DNA from: Paenibacillaceae bacterium
GTDB lineage: Bacteria; Bacillota; Bacilli; Paenibacillales; NBRC-103111
Assembly: GCA_029256185.1 (NCBI GenBank)
Contig: JAQSYI010000006.1
Coordinates: 62,001 to 126,000 of the forward strand
DNA length: 64,000 nucleotides
Direction: 5' to 3'
Shown here piece after piece: positions 1 to 8,408 of the stretch. The translations under genes and the position numbers were made by a program. How positions within the stretch are numbered: position 1 is the stretch's first letter; the number at the start of each line of letters is the position of its first letter. The notes under the pieces were generated by a model. It saw nothing but the letters and a program-made list of their open reading frames with translations, had not been told where the DNA came from and ran no database searches.

Positions 1-2
1 CG

Positions 3-1244
3 ACCTACAAGGACCTGATGATCAAGTTTCCGCAGTTAAAGAAGCTGGGGACCAAGAGCGACGGCAAGCTGTATGAGATTGGCCGGGTTTCGCCTCTTGC
101 CGCCAACCACCGGATTTATATCCGGAAGGACTGGCTTGACAAGCTGAACCTGAAGATGCCGGAGACCACGGACGATCTGCTGGCGGTAGCCACGGCGTTT
201 GCCAACCAGGACCCGGACGGCAACGGGAAGAAGGATACCTTCGGCATCAACATGGGCTTTGGCTTCTTCAACCATATGTTCGGCCACGGGGAAGTGGACT
301 GGAGCATCAAGGACGGCAAGTTCGTTCATGAATGGGAGGGGCTGCAAGCCTCCATCGATTTTCAGAAGAAGCTGTTCGATGCAGGCATCGTGGATAAGGA
401 CTTCCTGACCGACAAGAACGGGGAGAAGGCCAAGCAGGATTTTCTGTCGGGCAAGCTGGGCATTTATCTGTATCAGGCGATTAACGAGAAGGACTACGAC
501 ACCTTCAAGAAGAACGCTCCTACGGGTGTTCTGGATATTATGCCTATGCCCAAATCCCCTCTGGGCCACTTCAGTCCCATCATCGGCAGTCCGATTCAGA
601 TGGTAGGCGCCATTAATGCCGCTGCCAAGGACCCCGAGGCGGTCATGAAGTATATTGATTTCATGATCGATCCGGCCAATGCCAAGACAGTGAAATACGG
701 CATCGAGGGCACTCACTGGCAAGTGGATGCGGCAACCGGACTGCCTAAGGCTATTGACGCGGAAAAGAACAAGAAGGAGCTTTACAATGACGATCTGGGA
801 ATGATGGCCTCCTCGCTGCTGTTCGGCAAATGGGCGTTTACCTCGGGGCTGCCTGAATCCAACGATTCACAAAAAGCCTTGAAGCAGCTGGCTCTGAAGG
901 CGGATGAGTATTATGTCACTAAGGAGCGCCCTATCCCCACGCTGAAGCCGGAATATCTGCCTGCGCTTCCCGAAGACCTTAGCCTGATCATCAAGAATGT
1001 GGAGACCCAAATCTCACCCAACAGCGGCAAAGGCGACGTCTGGCTGAAGGCGATTGTCAGCGGAGCAAGCTATACGGCAGAGCAGGCGGTCAAGGACGGC
1101 AGGGTCATCTGGGAAAAAGCCGGCGGCACGAAGATCGACGAATTCTATGCCAAGTGGTACGACGAGAATAAAGATACCGCCTTTATGCTTAAGGATCTTT
1201 ATGAGTTCGGCGAACAAGCCAAGAAGCTGTATGAGGGCAAGTAA
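3..1244 (+). CDS. Sugar ABC transporter substrate-binding protein (LplA type), 5'-truncated by window edge
   Basis: This is the C-terminal part (about 414 residues) of an extracellular solute-binding protein of the LplA type, which captures oligosaccharides outside the cell for an ABC importer. The reading frame is open to the window's left edge, so the lipobox and roughly the first 130-150 residues are missing. The block DGKLYEIG, then a DW.KLNL segment and QDPDGNGKKDT.G (a calcium-loop-like stretch), is shared almost word for word with the complete binding protein at 41938-43641, so the two are paralogues. Its permeases are expected upstream, outside the window. A hairpin follows the stop. 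The downstream neighbour is a secreted GH26 mannanase, which suggests manno-oligosaccharide import; the ligand itself is inferred. Confidence 0.9.
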   Translation, partial: TYKDLMIKFPQLKKLGTKSDGKLYEIGRVSPLAANHRIYIRKDWLDKLNLKMPETTDDLLAVATAFANQDPDGNGKKDTFGINMGFGFFNHMFGHGEVDWSIKDGKFVHEWEGLQASIDFQKKLFDAGIVDKDFLTDKNGEKAKQDFLSGKLGIYLYQAINEKDYDTFKKNAPTGVLDIMPMPKSPLGHFSPIIGSPIQMVGAINAAAKDPEAVMKYIDFMIDPANAKTVKYGIEGTHWQVDAATGLPKAIDAEKNKKELYNDDLGMMASSLLFGKWAFTSGLPESNDSQKALKQLALKADEYYVTKERPIPTLKPEYLPALPEDLSLIIKNVETQISPNSGKGDVWLKAIVSGASYTAEQAVKDGRVIWEKAGGTKIDEFYAKWYDENKDTAFMLKDLYEFGEQAKKLYEGK

Positions 1245-1251
1245 CAGCAAG

Positions 1252-1304
1252 TAAGCGGCGGCAGATAAATTGTGGTGCACTATCCCTTTATGATCTGCCG
1301 CTTA
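1252..1304 (+). terminator. Hairpin terminator after the binding-protein gene
   Basis: TAAGCGGC...AGAT pairs with ATCTGCCGCTTA about 30 nt further on, starting 8 nt after the stop codon. Only a short T-rich stretch follows, so termination may be incomplete. Confidence 0.5.
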
Positions 1305-1329
1305 TCTTAAAATCTCAGCAAAGTATAAA
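1302..1329 (+). promoter_or_regulatory. Possible promoter for the GH26 mannanase gene
   Basis: A TATAAA -10-like box (1324-1329) lies 16 nt after a weak TTATCT -35-like box. It would start transcription about 20 nt before the conserved leader element at 1355. The weak -35 could mean that an activator is used. Confidence 0.3.
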
Positions 1330-1354
1330 CGTGGAAGCGGCTCGACTTCTTGAC

Positions 1355-1401
1355 AAACGCACGACGTCAAAAGGACGTCGATAGGCGTTTATCCTCGTGA
1401 A
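1355..1401 (+). promoter_or_regulatory. Candidate structured leader RNA element, copy 1
   Basis: Two nested stems are visible: outer AAACGC with GCGTTT, and inner CGACGTC with GACGTCG around an A-rich loop. An unpaired A sits between the stems on the 5' side and ATAG on the 3' side, then a tail with CCTCGTGAA leads into the ribosome binding site AAGGAG (1406-1411). A second copy at 19436-19481 has the same architecture with compensating base changes. AGG in the loop region can also pair with CCT in the tail, so a pseudoknot is possible. I do not recognise it as a known riboswitch class. Confidence 0.5.
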
Positions 1402-1421
1402 GCGGAAGGAGATGTTTATTG

Positions 1422-4400
1422 ATGAAAAAGAAAAATTTGGCTTGCCGGTTGCTCTCTGTGGTATTGGCAGCAGGCTTGCTGTTCCCTGCATCTTTGGGGG
1501 TTGCAGCGGGAAAGCCACAGCAAGCAGAAGCTCCCAAGTCTATTGCCGTTGCCGCAACGGAGGCTACAGCAAAGGGCCTGGCGGGGCATTGGGCGCGGGA
1601 GAGCATGGAGGCATGGGCAGCAAGAGGAATTTTGGAGGGATATGAGGATGGGGGCTTGCATCCTGATGAAGCCTTGACCCGTGCGGAATTTGCAGCTGTC
1701 ATGAACCGGGTGTTCGGATTCTATGCGGAATCGGAGCAGTCCTTTGCCGACGTGCATGCAGGGGATTGGTATGCCAAACCCCTCCGGATTGCCCGCCAAG
1801 CCGGTTATCTCCAGGGAGTTCCTGGGAACAAGGCGCTTCCTTCCGAGCCGGTCTCGCGGCAGGAAGCGGTTACGCTGCTGGCCCGCTTGTTCTCGCTAGA
1901 GGGGGAAGGGGGCATAACCGGATATGCGGATGATTCCCTAATAGCAGATTATGCCCGCAGCGGATTGAAAGCGCTGTCCGAATTTGTTGCAGGGTATGAG
2001 GATGGAACCTTCAGGCCTTCAGAGCCGCTTACACGGGCCGAAGCAGTCACTCTGCTGGACCGGCTGGTGCAGGGATATTATTCTGCCGAAGGCGTCTTCG
2101 GAGAAGAAACTGTCACGGGACATGCCATTGTGAGCCATTCAGGCGTTGTGCTCCGCAATACTGTAGTCGAAGGCAATCTATACCTGGCCGCCGGGATCGG
2201 TGATGGTGATGTGGAGTTGGAAGGAGTTCAAGTTAAGGGAACGGTATTCGTCAACGGCGGCGGGGGACATACGGTGTCTGTGAGGGATTCCACGCTGCAA
2301 GAGGTGCAGGTTGACCGCAAGGAAGGAGCCGTCCGGCTTGTTGTTGCAGGGAATACGCAGATCGGCTCGATCACGGTTCAAAGCCCATCCGGCCTGGAGC
2401 TGGAGGCCGGGACCCGGGCGGAAGGAATAACGGCGGCAGCGCCGTTGACACTGAATGTGGCCAAAGATGCACACGTAGGAACATTTACTGTAGCACCAGC
2501 CGGAGGAGGCACCACGGTAACGCTGGCAGGTGAGATTGCTGCTGCGGTGATTCGGGCCGACGGCGTGCAGGTCAACGGGGTCCCGGTGGCCAAAGGCGGA
2601 GAATTGCCGGGAACCGGCAGCCCGGCTGTTGCCGCCGGGAACACGGGAGGCGACATCGGGGGCAGCAGCGGAGGCGACACGGGAGGCAGCAGCGGAGGCG
2701 ACACGGGAGGCAGCAGCGGAGGTGACAGCGGAGGCAGCAGTGGAAGCGACAGCGGAGGCAGCAGCGGAGGCGACACCGGGGGCAGCAGCGGAGGCGACAC
2801 CGGGGGCAGCAGCGGAGGCGACACCGGGGGCAGCAGCGGAGGCAGCAATGGAGGCCACACCGGGGGCAGCAGCGGAGGCAGCAGTGGAGGCGACACCGGG
2901 GGCAGCAGCGGAGGCAGCAGTGGAGGCGACACGGGAGGCAGCAGCGGAGGTGACACGGGAGGCAGCAGCGGAGGCGACACCGGAGGCGACACGGGAGGCA
3001 GCAGTGGAGGCGACAGCGGAGGCAGCAGCGGAGGCGACACCGGGGGCAGCAGCGGAGGCAGCAGTGGAGGCGACACCGGTGAGCCTGAACCGGAGGTCGT
3101 CACGGTGGATCTGGCGGATGCCGATGCAACACCTGAGACCCGCTCGCTTTTCGCTTATTTGCGGGGAGTTATGGGAAATGAGATCATATTCGGACAGCAA
3201 GCGGCTATGTCTGAAGGGGTGACCATCACAGTCAAGGATGGCACCCAATCCGATACGCTTAATTCGGTGGGGGATCTGCCGGGGGTATTCGGCTTTGACG
3301 TGCAGAATCTGGAAGGAACCAGCTACCAGGCCAACCGCGACCGTATGGTCATGCTGATGAAGGCTGCTTACAGGGAAGGTGGCATTCTGACGGCAAGCGG
3401 TCATATTCCCAATATGGTCACAGGGGGGAATTATAACGATACAACGGGTAACGCAGCCACACGCATCCTGCCAGGAGGCGACAAAAACGCCGTGTACAAT
3501 CATTTTATGGACCGCGTCGCCGAGCTTGCCGAATTGCTGAAGGATGAAAACGGCACTCCCATCCCCGTGATCTTCCGCCCGTTTCATGAGCAGAACGGCA
3601 GCTGGTTCTGGTGGGGCGCAGCTTACCGCTCCAATGAGCAATACATGGAGCTGTACCGCTATACCGTAGAATATTTGCGGGATATCAAGGGGGTTCACAA
3701 TTTCCTGTACGCTTATTCGCCCAACAGTCCGTTCGGGGGATCGGAGGCAAGGTATCTGGAGTCCTATCCCGGCGACGAATATGTGGATGTTCTGGGATTT
3801 GACAGCTATTATAACGGCACAGCTGCAACCTGGTACGAGAACGCCGTACAGGATGCCAAGCTGGTAGCGTCGATTGCCAATCAAAGAAACAAGATACCCG
3901 CCTTTACGGAGTTCGGATACAAGTATATCGACTCTGAAGGGAAGGACCCGGAATTCTATACCAAGCTGCTGGCGGCGCTTCAAGCAGATCCGGATGCCAG
4001 GCAAACCGCATATATGATGACGTGGGTTAACTGGAGTGCAGCCTCCTCATACGTTCCTTACAAGAATGCGCCGAATGGCCTTGGCGACCATCCGCTGCTG
4101 CCTGATTTTACGGCATTTTATGCCGATGATTATACTGCCTTCCGGAACGAGGTCCGCAACGCGGAGCCTTATCATAAGGAGACAGCAGCCGCTTCCGAGC
4201 AGCCCTTCCTGCACGTGGTTCATCCCACCAACAACCTGGATGTGGCATTAACGGAGCCAACCATCCTGCGTGTGCGGATTTTGAATGAAAACGTGCAAAG
4301 CGCAGTATATTCCATTGAGGGAGATGATCAAGAATATCCCCTGACTTTGGACGAAGCAGGCTTCTATTACACGGCGGAATGGACTCCGCAGGCCGCTATG

Positions 4401-5561
4401 GCGGAAACGGATGTGACGCTTACAGTCAAGGCCTACGGAGCAAGCGGCAACGTGCTTACGGAGAGCGTTCACGTCTATGTAAGTGAAGGAGCAGTATCCA
4501 ACCCGCTAATTGTGGATACGTTCGAAGGCTACAGAGGCAAGGATGAGCTGTTGAAGGGGGCCTACGGCAGCTCCGGAGACACCAATACGATTTCTCTGGA
4601 CCCTGTGCACAAGAACAGTGGAAATTACGGGATCAAATACGAATATAGCGTGGGAACGGGCTATACCGGACGGACAAAGGCGATGAATCTGGCGGACTGG
4701 TCGGAGGCCAATAAGCTGCGGTTCTGGATGGAGCCGGACGGCAGCGACCAGAAGCTGGTCATACAGATTAATGCAGGCAGCATCGCTTTCGAGGCGTATC
4801 CGTCCCTTGCGGGTACGGCGGCGGGGCTGGTGGAGATTCCGTTCAGCGAGTTCAAGCCCGCAGCCTGGAACACAGTCAACGCCGGCAAGGTCATTACCAA
4901 GAAAGCCCTGAAAGGTGTAAAGGCCTTCTCCATCTACATCAACCGCAATCCCGACGCAGCAGGTACAAGAGGAACGTTATATTTCGACGATATTGAGGCA
5001 TACCATGATCCTTCAATCCCTGAAGTGCCATTTGACCAGGACAAAATCTTCGGCTTCGAAGACGGCACCCTGCAGGGCTTCCAGATCAATGTCAAGGATT
5101 CGACTATGACGGCGGAAGGGCTGTCCGTCACCACAGCGGTGTATGCCTCAGGCACACAATCATTGACCACAAGCTTCAATCTGAGCCATGCCACTAATCC
5201 GGCCAAAGGAGGGGAGTTGCAGATCCGCCGCCAGTCTACCGCCTCCACCTCAACCGTGGATCTGACCGGCTATAAGCAGGTTACGGCAAAAATAAAGATT
5301 GTCCCTGAAGAAGGAGCTCATTTGCCGGGCAATCTGGCAGCCCTCATCTACATGCAAAGCGGCGCCAGTTGGTCCACCTATACCTTCAAGCGGGTGGATA
5401 ATCTGACGCAGACAGATGCAGCGGGATTTGTGACCCTGACCCTTCCCATAGAAGCGGTGCCGGATTTGAATCTGTGCCAGGTAATCGGGTTGAAAATATT
5501 TGCTCCGGCCGGTTCTACCGGGACTGCCGCGGTCTATATCGATGATGTTGTAATTTCTTAG
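1422..5561 (+). CDS. Surface-anchored GH26 endo-beta-1,4-mannanase with SLH domains
   Basis: Predicted secreted enzyme that cuts internal beta-1,4-mannosyl bonds of mannan. Order: signal peptide (about residues 1-35), S-layer-homology repeats (about 50-225), a beta-helix-like segment (about 230-390), a Gly/Ser/Asp/Thr linker built of GGDTGGSSGG-like repeats (about 405-552), a GH26 catalytic domain (about 565-930), then two CBM-like beta-sandwich modules. GH26 signatures are visible: RPFHEQNGSWFWW with acid/base Glu723, and TEFGY with nucleophile Glu830. At 1379 residues it is far longer than a plain GH26 domain because of the anchors. ATG 1422 is 10 nt after AAGGAG; a TTG three bases earlier is also possible. 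SLH domains normally bind pyruvylated wall polymers, so the enzyme should sit on the cell surface. Confidence 0.95.
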   Translation: MKKKNLACRLLSVVLAAGLLFPASLGVAAGKPQQAEAPKSIAVAATEATAKGLAGHWARESMEAWAARGILEGYEDGGLHPDEALTRAEFAAVMNRVFGFYAESEQSFADVHAGDWYAKPLRIARQAGYLQGVPGNKALPSEPVSRQEAVTLLARLFSLEGEGGITGYADDSLIADYARSGLKALSEFVAGYEDGTFRPSEPLTRAEAVTLLDRLVQGYYSAEGVFGEETVTGHAIVSHSGVVLRNTVVEGNLYLAAGIGDGDVELEGVQVKGTVFVNGGGGHTVSVRDSTLQEVQVDRKEGAVRLVVAGNTQIGSITVQSPSGLELEAGTRAEGITAAAPLTLNVAKDAHVGTFTVAPAGGGTTVTLAGEIAAAVIRADGVQVNGVPVAKGGELPGTGSPAVAAGNTGGDIGGSSGGDTGGSSGGDTGGSSGGDSGGSSGSDSGGSSGGDTGGSSGGDTGGSSGGDTGGSSGGSNGGHTGGSSGGSSGGDTGGSSGGSSGGDTGGSSGGDTGGSSGGDTGGDTGGSSGGDSGGSSGGDTGGSSGGSSGGDTGEPEPEVVTVDLADADATPETRSLFAYLRGVMGNEIIFGQQAAMSEGVTITVKDGTQSDTLNSVGDLPGVFGFDVQNLEGTSYQANRDRMVMLMKAAYREGGILTASGHIPNMVTGGNYNDTTGNAATRILPGGDKNAVYNHFMDRVAELAELLKDENGTPIPVIFRPFHEQNGSWFWWGAAYRSNEQYMELYRYTVEYLRDIKGVHNFLYAYSPNSPFGGSEARYLESYPGDEYVDVLGFDSYYNGTAATWYENAVQDAKLVASIANQRNKIPAFTEFGYKYIDSEGKDPEFYTKLLAALQADPDARQTAYMMTWVNWSAASSYVPYKNAPNGLGDHPLLPDFTAFYADDYTAFRNEVRNAEPYHKETAAASEQPFLHVVHPTNNLDVALTEPTILRVRILNENVQSAVYSIEGDDQEYPLTLDEAGFYYTAEWTPQAAMAETDVTLTVKAYGASGNVLTESVHVYVSEGAVSNPLIVDTFEGYRGKDELLKGAYGSSGDTNTISLDPVHKNSGNYGIKYEYSVGTGYTGRTKAMNLADWSEANKLRFWMEPDGSDQKLVIQINAGSIAFEAYPSLAGTAAGLVEIPFSEFKPAAWNTVNAGKVITKKALKGVKAFSIYINRNPDAAGTRGTLYFDDIEAYHDPSIPEVPFDQDKIFGFEDGTLQGFQINVKDSTMTAEGLSVTTAVYASGTQSLTTSFNLSHATNPAKGGELQIRRQSTASTSTVDLTGYKQVTAKIKIVPEEGAHLPGNLAALIYMQSGASWSTYTFKRVDNLTQTDAAGFVTLTLPIEAVPDLNLCQVIGLKIFAPAGSTGTAAVYIDDVVIS
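2641..3078 (+). repeat. Intragenic linker repeat encoding GGDTGGSSGG-like units
   Basis: About 440 bp of near-identical 24-30 bp units rich in GGAGGC, GACAC and GGCAGC. They encode a flexible Gly/Ser/Asp/Thr linker between the cell-wall part and the GH26 domain. The reverse strand also reads open as a proline-rich frame, which is an artefact of the repeat composition. The copy number is probably unstable. Confidence 0.9.
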
Positions 5562-5570
5562 AGAGGCAAG

Positions 5571-5610
5571 ACAGGGAAGTTCATGGATAACATGGGCTTC
5601 CTTGTTTTAC
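5571..5610 (+). terminator. Terminator of the GH26 gene
   Basis: ACAGGGAAG pairs with CTTCCTTGT, followed by TTTTA, starting 9 nt after the stop codon. The 5' tail of this intergenic region then carries only the possible promoter at 5702. Confidence 0.6.
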
Positions 5611-5701
5611 TGTCTAACCTGAAATAACAGGATCCCGTCATGTCATTCATCGGTGATTCCACCCAAGCGGCATGGAAGTCTGATTCATTCTAAGGTTGCT
5701 G

Positions 5702-5730
5702 TTCTCATGGATTGGGCTATCTGGTAGAAT
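5702..5730 (+). promoter_or_regulatory. Possible promoter for the nucleoside-hydrolase-like gene
   Basis: TTCTCA, a 17-nt spacer and TAGAAT lie about 110 nt before the start codon. Only four -35 bases match consensus, so this is a weak call. Confidence 0.3.
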
Positions 5731-5838
5731 GGTCGGTAAGCACGGGAACAACCGGAGGACGTAAGAACACCCGGCATAGTTACAGAGGAGCATCATTAAA
5801 GCCATGTCAAGTTAAGAAGGCAAAGGAGTGTCAGGCTT

Positions 5839-6786
5839 ATGCAACAACGAGGTTTGGAACGGGATCAACCCTGTAAACCCCGTACAGTCTTGATCGGAAC
5901 GGACTGGTGGACGGACTGTGACGATGTGGCAGCCATGCGGATATTCGTCTGGGCGGAGGAACAGGGGTGGATCAAGATTGCAGGTATTGGTATAAACGCA
6001 TGTATGGATTATTCCGTTGCCTCTCTGGATGCTTTCCTGACGGAAGAGGGCAGACCGGATATAGCCATAGGTTTGGATCGGCAGGCTACGGATTTTGGCG
6101 GAAATCCCCCTTATCAGCGCAATATGTTGAATAGGCTCTACTCCCGTACCAATGACGATGCCGAGGACGCGGTAAGCATGTACCGGAGAATTCTTGCGCA
6201 GACAGAGGAAAAACTCGACATAATCGAGATTGGCTACCCGCAGGTATTATCGGGCCTGCTTCAGAGTCCCCCTGACCGACTGTCGGGGCTGACGGGAGTG
6301 GAGTTGGTCAAGCAGAAGGTGGATAAGCTTTGGATGATGGCTGGCAACTGGCAGGATAATGGAAGTGGTCTGGAAAATAACTTTGCGAGAAATCCCCGCT
6401 CCCGGGCGGCAGGGCATGAAGTTTGCCAAAGCTGGCCTACGCCTGTCACCTTCCTGGGCTGGGAGATTTCCAGTGAAATTCTCACGGGCGGTACCCTGAC
6501 ATCTCCTTCGGATATGGTGGCCCAGGCCTTACGGGATCACGGCAGCGGCAACGGCAGAAGCTCATGGGACCCGATGCTGGCGCTGCTCGCCTGTTGCGGG
6601 AAAGAGGAAGAAGCAGGTTATCGGGTAATAACGGGAACAGCCTCTGTGGATGCGGAGACCGGCCGGAATTTCTTCGAACCGTCTCCCCTTGGCAGCCATG
6701 GCTATGTCGTCAAGACCAAGCAGGACGACTATTACCGGCAGACTATTGACCAAATCTTGGAGAGCAAGCAAGGGCACTCCGACTGA
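5839..6786 (+). CDS. Nucleoside hydrolase-like protein (IunH superfamily, variant metal motif)
   Basis: A 315-residue protein of the inosine-uridine nucleoside hydrolase fold, probably cleaving an N-glycosidic or related bond. The N-terminal strand and Asp cluster read IGTDWWTDCDDVAA (about residues 18-31). The classic family motif is DTDPGxDD, which binds calcium, so the first and last two Asp keep their spacing but the middle Asp is displaced. A C-terminal DPM.ALLA stretch, with its Asp, matches the usual metal-site segment of the family. Strong AAGGAG precedes ATG 5839. It stands alone between the GH26 and LacI genes. The substrate is unclear: given the neighbourhood, a carbohydrate rather than a nucleoside is possible. 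Confidence 0.75.
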   Translation: MQQRGLERDQPCKPRTVLIGTDWWTDCDDVAAMRIFVWAEEQGWIKIAGIGINACMDYSVASLDAFLTEEGRPDIAIGLDRQATDFGGNPPYQRNMLNRLYSRTNDDAEDAVSMYRRILAQTEEKLDIIEIGYPQVLSGLLQSPPDRLSGLTGVELVKQKVDKLWMMAGNWQDNGSGLENNFARNPRSRAAGHEVCQSWPTPVTFLGWEISSEILTGGTLTSPSDMVAQALRDHGSGNGRSSWDPMLALLACCGKEEEAGYRVITGTASVDAETGRNFFEPSPLGSHGYVVKTKQDDYYRQTIDQILESKQGHSD

Positions 6787-6797
6787 AATTGGGCCGG

Positions 6798-6884
6798 ACT
6801 TATGGGGCAAGCTGCAGTGGAACGGGTAATGTGAGACAGACTTGCGGGGTAAGCTGCAGTACTCCACGGGAATGTGGACACCAT
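6798..6884. repeat. Tandem 42-bp imperfect duplication
   Basis: Two adjacent units share ACTT..GGGG.AAGCTGCAGT and a later CGGG.AATGTG. They lie between the nucleoside-hydrolase-like stop and the hairpin at 6896. There is no coding signal. Confidence 0.6.
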
Positions 6885-6895
6885 TTATGGAGCGG

Positions 6896-6931
6896 GAGGC
6901 GGTTCTATTTCCTCGGAAATAGAACCGTCTC
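6896..6931. terminator. Strong 17-bp hairpin between nucleoside-hydrolase-like gene and LacI gene
   Basis: GAGGCGGTTCTATTTCC and GGAAATAGAACCGTCTC form an almost perfect inverted repeat with a 2-nt gap. No long T run follows, so it may be a terminator or an operator. Its presence argues against the LacI gene starting upstream of it. Confidence 0.55.
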
Positions 6932-7005
6932 TTGACCAATGCAAGGGAATAAATTACTATGAAGAAAAGGGATCGAAAACGATTTCGGAGGGCGGTAGCA
7001 GCAAT

Positions 7006-8013
7006 TTGGTTACGATTTATGATATTGCCAAGCAGGCGGGAATATCTCCCGCCACAGTGTCGAAGGTCTTCAACAATTATTCCGATGTCAGTGAGAAGAC
7101 GCGGAAGAAGGTACTGGAGACTGCAGCGTCTATGGGTTATTATCCCAATTCCAGCGCACGGACTCTGATCACGAAGCGTTCGTGGACCCTGGGCATCCTG
7201 TTCACCGAGGTATCGGGGAAAGGCATCCGTCACCCGTTCTTTAATTCCGTGCTGGAGAGCTTCAAGAATGCTGCAGAGTCCAAGGGCTATGACCTGATGT
7301 TCATCTCCAAGTATATTGGGGGTAAAAGAACCTCCTATTTGGAACACTGCCGGTTCCGTAATGTTGATGGTGTGTTGGCGGTGCTGCTTGATCCCCATGA
7401 TCCTGACGCCAAGGAACTGACGGACAGTGATCTTCCCTGCGTTTTTCTGGATTACCAGTCCACTAAAGCGGGAACGGTGCATTCGGATAATCTCAACGGC
7501 AGCTATCAGGCAGTAGCATATCTTCATTCCCTGGGACACCGCAGGATCGCTCATATCTCGGGAGGCCGGAATTCCCTGGCCGGGATAGAACGACAGACGG
7601 GTTACGAGCTTGCGCTCCAGAGGCTGAAGCTTCCCAAGCGTGACGATTACATCACCGCCGACGGAGGATTGTATACGGAGCAAAGCGGTTATCAGGCCAT
7701 GATGAAGCTGCTGGAGCTTAGCGAGCCGCCAACGGCGGTATTTGCGGCAGGGGATAATCTGGCCATTGGAGCCATGCAGGCTGTGAAGGACAAGGGACTT
7801 GCGGTTCCCGGAGATGTATCCGTAGTGGGGTTTGACGACATTGAGATGTCGGCATTCATCACCCCGGCGTTGACTACGGTCCGCCAGGATACAGAAGCAC
7901 TGGGAAGCAGAGCCGCCGAAATTCTGATCCAGTCGATCGAAACGGTCCGTTCCCCGGAAACAGTGGTGGTGCCTGTCGAACTGATAGTCAGAGATTCCTG
8001 CCAAGCCATATAA
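7006..8013 (+). CDS. LacI-family transcriptional regulator of the GH94-like phosphorylase
   Basis: A 335-residue DNA-binding repressor. The N-terminus has the LacI helix-turn-helix (TIYDIAKQAGISPATVSKVF, residues 3-22), then a sugar-binding periplasmic-protein-like core ending in the usual VGFDDIEMS...LTTVRQD..ALG block. I chose TTG 7006 because family members begin just before TIYDIA and GGAGGG lies 13 nt upstream; an ATG at 6874 would force translation through the hairpin at 6896-6931. The next gene is a large glycoside phosphorylase preceded by a perfect 16-bp palindrome (8268-8283), a typical LacI operator, so this is very likely its local regulator. The inducer is probably the phosphorylase substrate or product (inference). 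Confidence 0.93.
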   Translation: MVTIYDIAKQAGISPATVSKVFNNYSDVSEKTRKKVLETAASMGYYPNSSARTLITKRSWTLGILFTEVSGKGIRHPFFNSVLESFKNAAESKGYDLMFISKYIGGKRTSYLEHCRFRNVDGVLAVLLDPHDPDAKELTDSDLPCVFLDYQSTKAGTVHSDNLNGSYQAVAYLHSLGHRRIAHISGGRNSLAGIERQTGYELALQRLKLPKRDDYITADGGLYTEQSGYQAMMKLLELSEPPTAVFAAGDNLAIGAMQAVKDKGLAVPGDVSVVGFDDIEMSAFITPALTTVRQDTEALGSRAAEILIQSIETVRSPETVVVPVELIVRDSCQAI

Positions 8014-8124
8014 GGGACAGGGACTTTTTGAGTTTTCATGCTTATATGGTGATGGCAGAGGTGAGAGCATGGGGAAGGATTAACGGAAAAAAAGAAGCAG
8101 CCGATTAAGCGGAAGCCATAGCTA

Positions 8125-8193
8125 GCAAAATGATAGCTGTTGGCGAGTGAGAGGACCTGCAGGGGCGCAACAGCTGGCAAAATGATAGCTGTT
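8125..8193. repeat. Two copies of a short palindromic repeat
   Basis: GCAAAATGATAGCTGTT occurs at 8125-8141 and 8177-8193. The second copy is embedded in a hairpin with arms AACAGCT and AGCTGTT, and the first has a weaker AGCT-based dyad. This resembles the other intergenic repeat islands of the window, but the sequence is different. Otherwise the 395-bp gap holds only the operator at 8268. Confidence 0.6.
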
Positions 8194-8267
8194 ACGCCAA
8201 ATTAACCGACAGATTCTACAGTTCCGCTGATGTAATAAATAAAGAATCGGGGTTATTTTCGTTAATT

Positions 8268-8283
8268 TCGAAATCGATTTCGA
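8268..8283. promoter_or_regulatory. Perfect 16-bp LacI-type operator
   Basis: TCGAAATCGATTTCGA is an exact palindrome with a central CG, the form expected for LacI/GalR regulators. It lies 125 bp before the phosphorylase start and 255 bp after the LacI gene's stop, so it probably controls 8409-11633. Confidence 0.7.
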
Positions 8284-8408
8284 TAATTCTTCAAAATTCG
8301 ACTTGCACCTATCTCTACTTCCACTGCCACCTGTCAGCTTCAGGAAATCCGGATGATGTTCTTAAACCAGAAACTTTTCTACTTATAACTTTTAGGGGGA
8401 ATTGCGCC

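Noticed and set aside
2378-3103. Minus-strand proline-rich frame of 241 codons
   Set aside because: It is the reverse reading of the Gly/Ser linker repeat; its regular composition is explained by that repeat.
6874-7005. Longer N-terminus for the LacI protein at 7006
   Set aside because: It would include the 17-bp hairpin at 6896-6931, and LacI proteins start directly before the TIYDIA helix.
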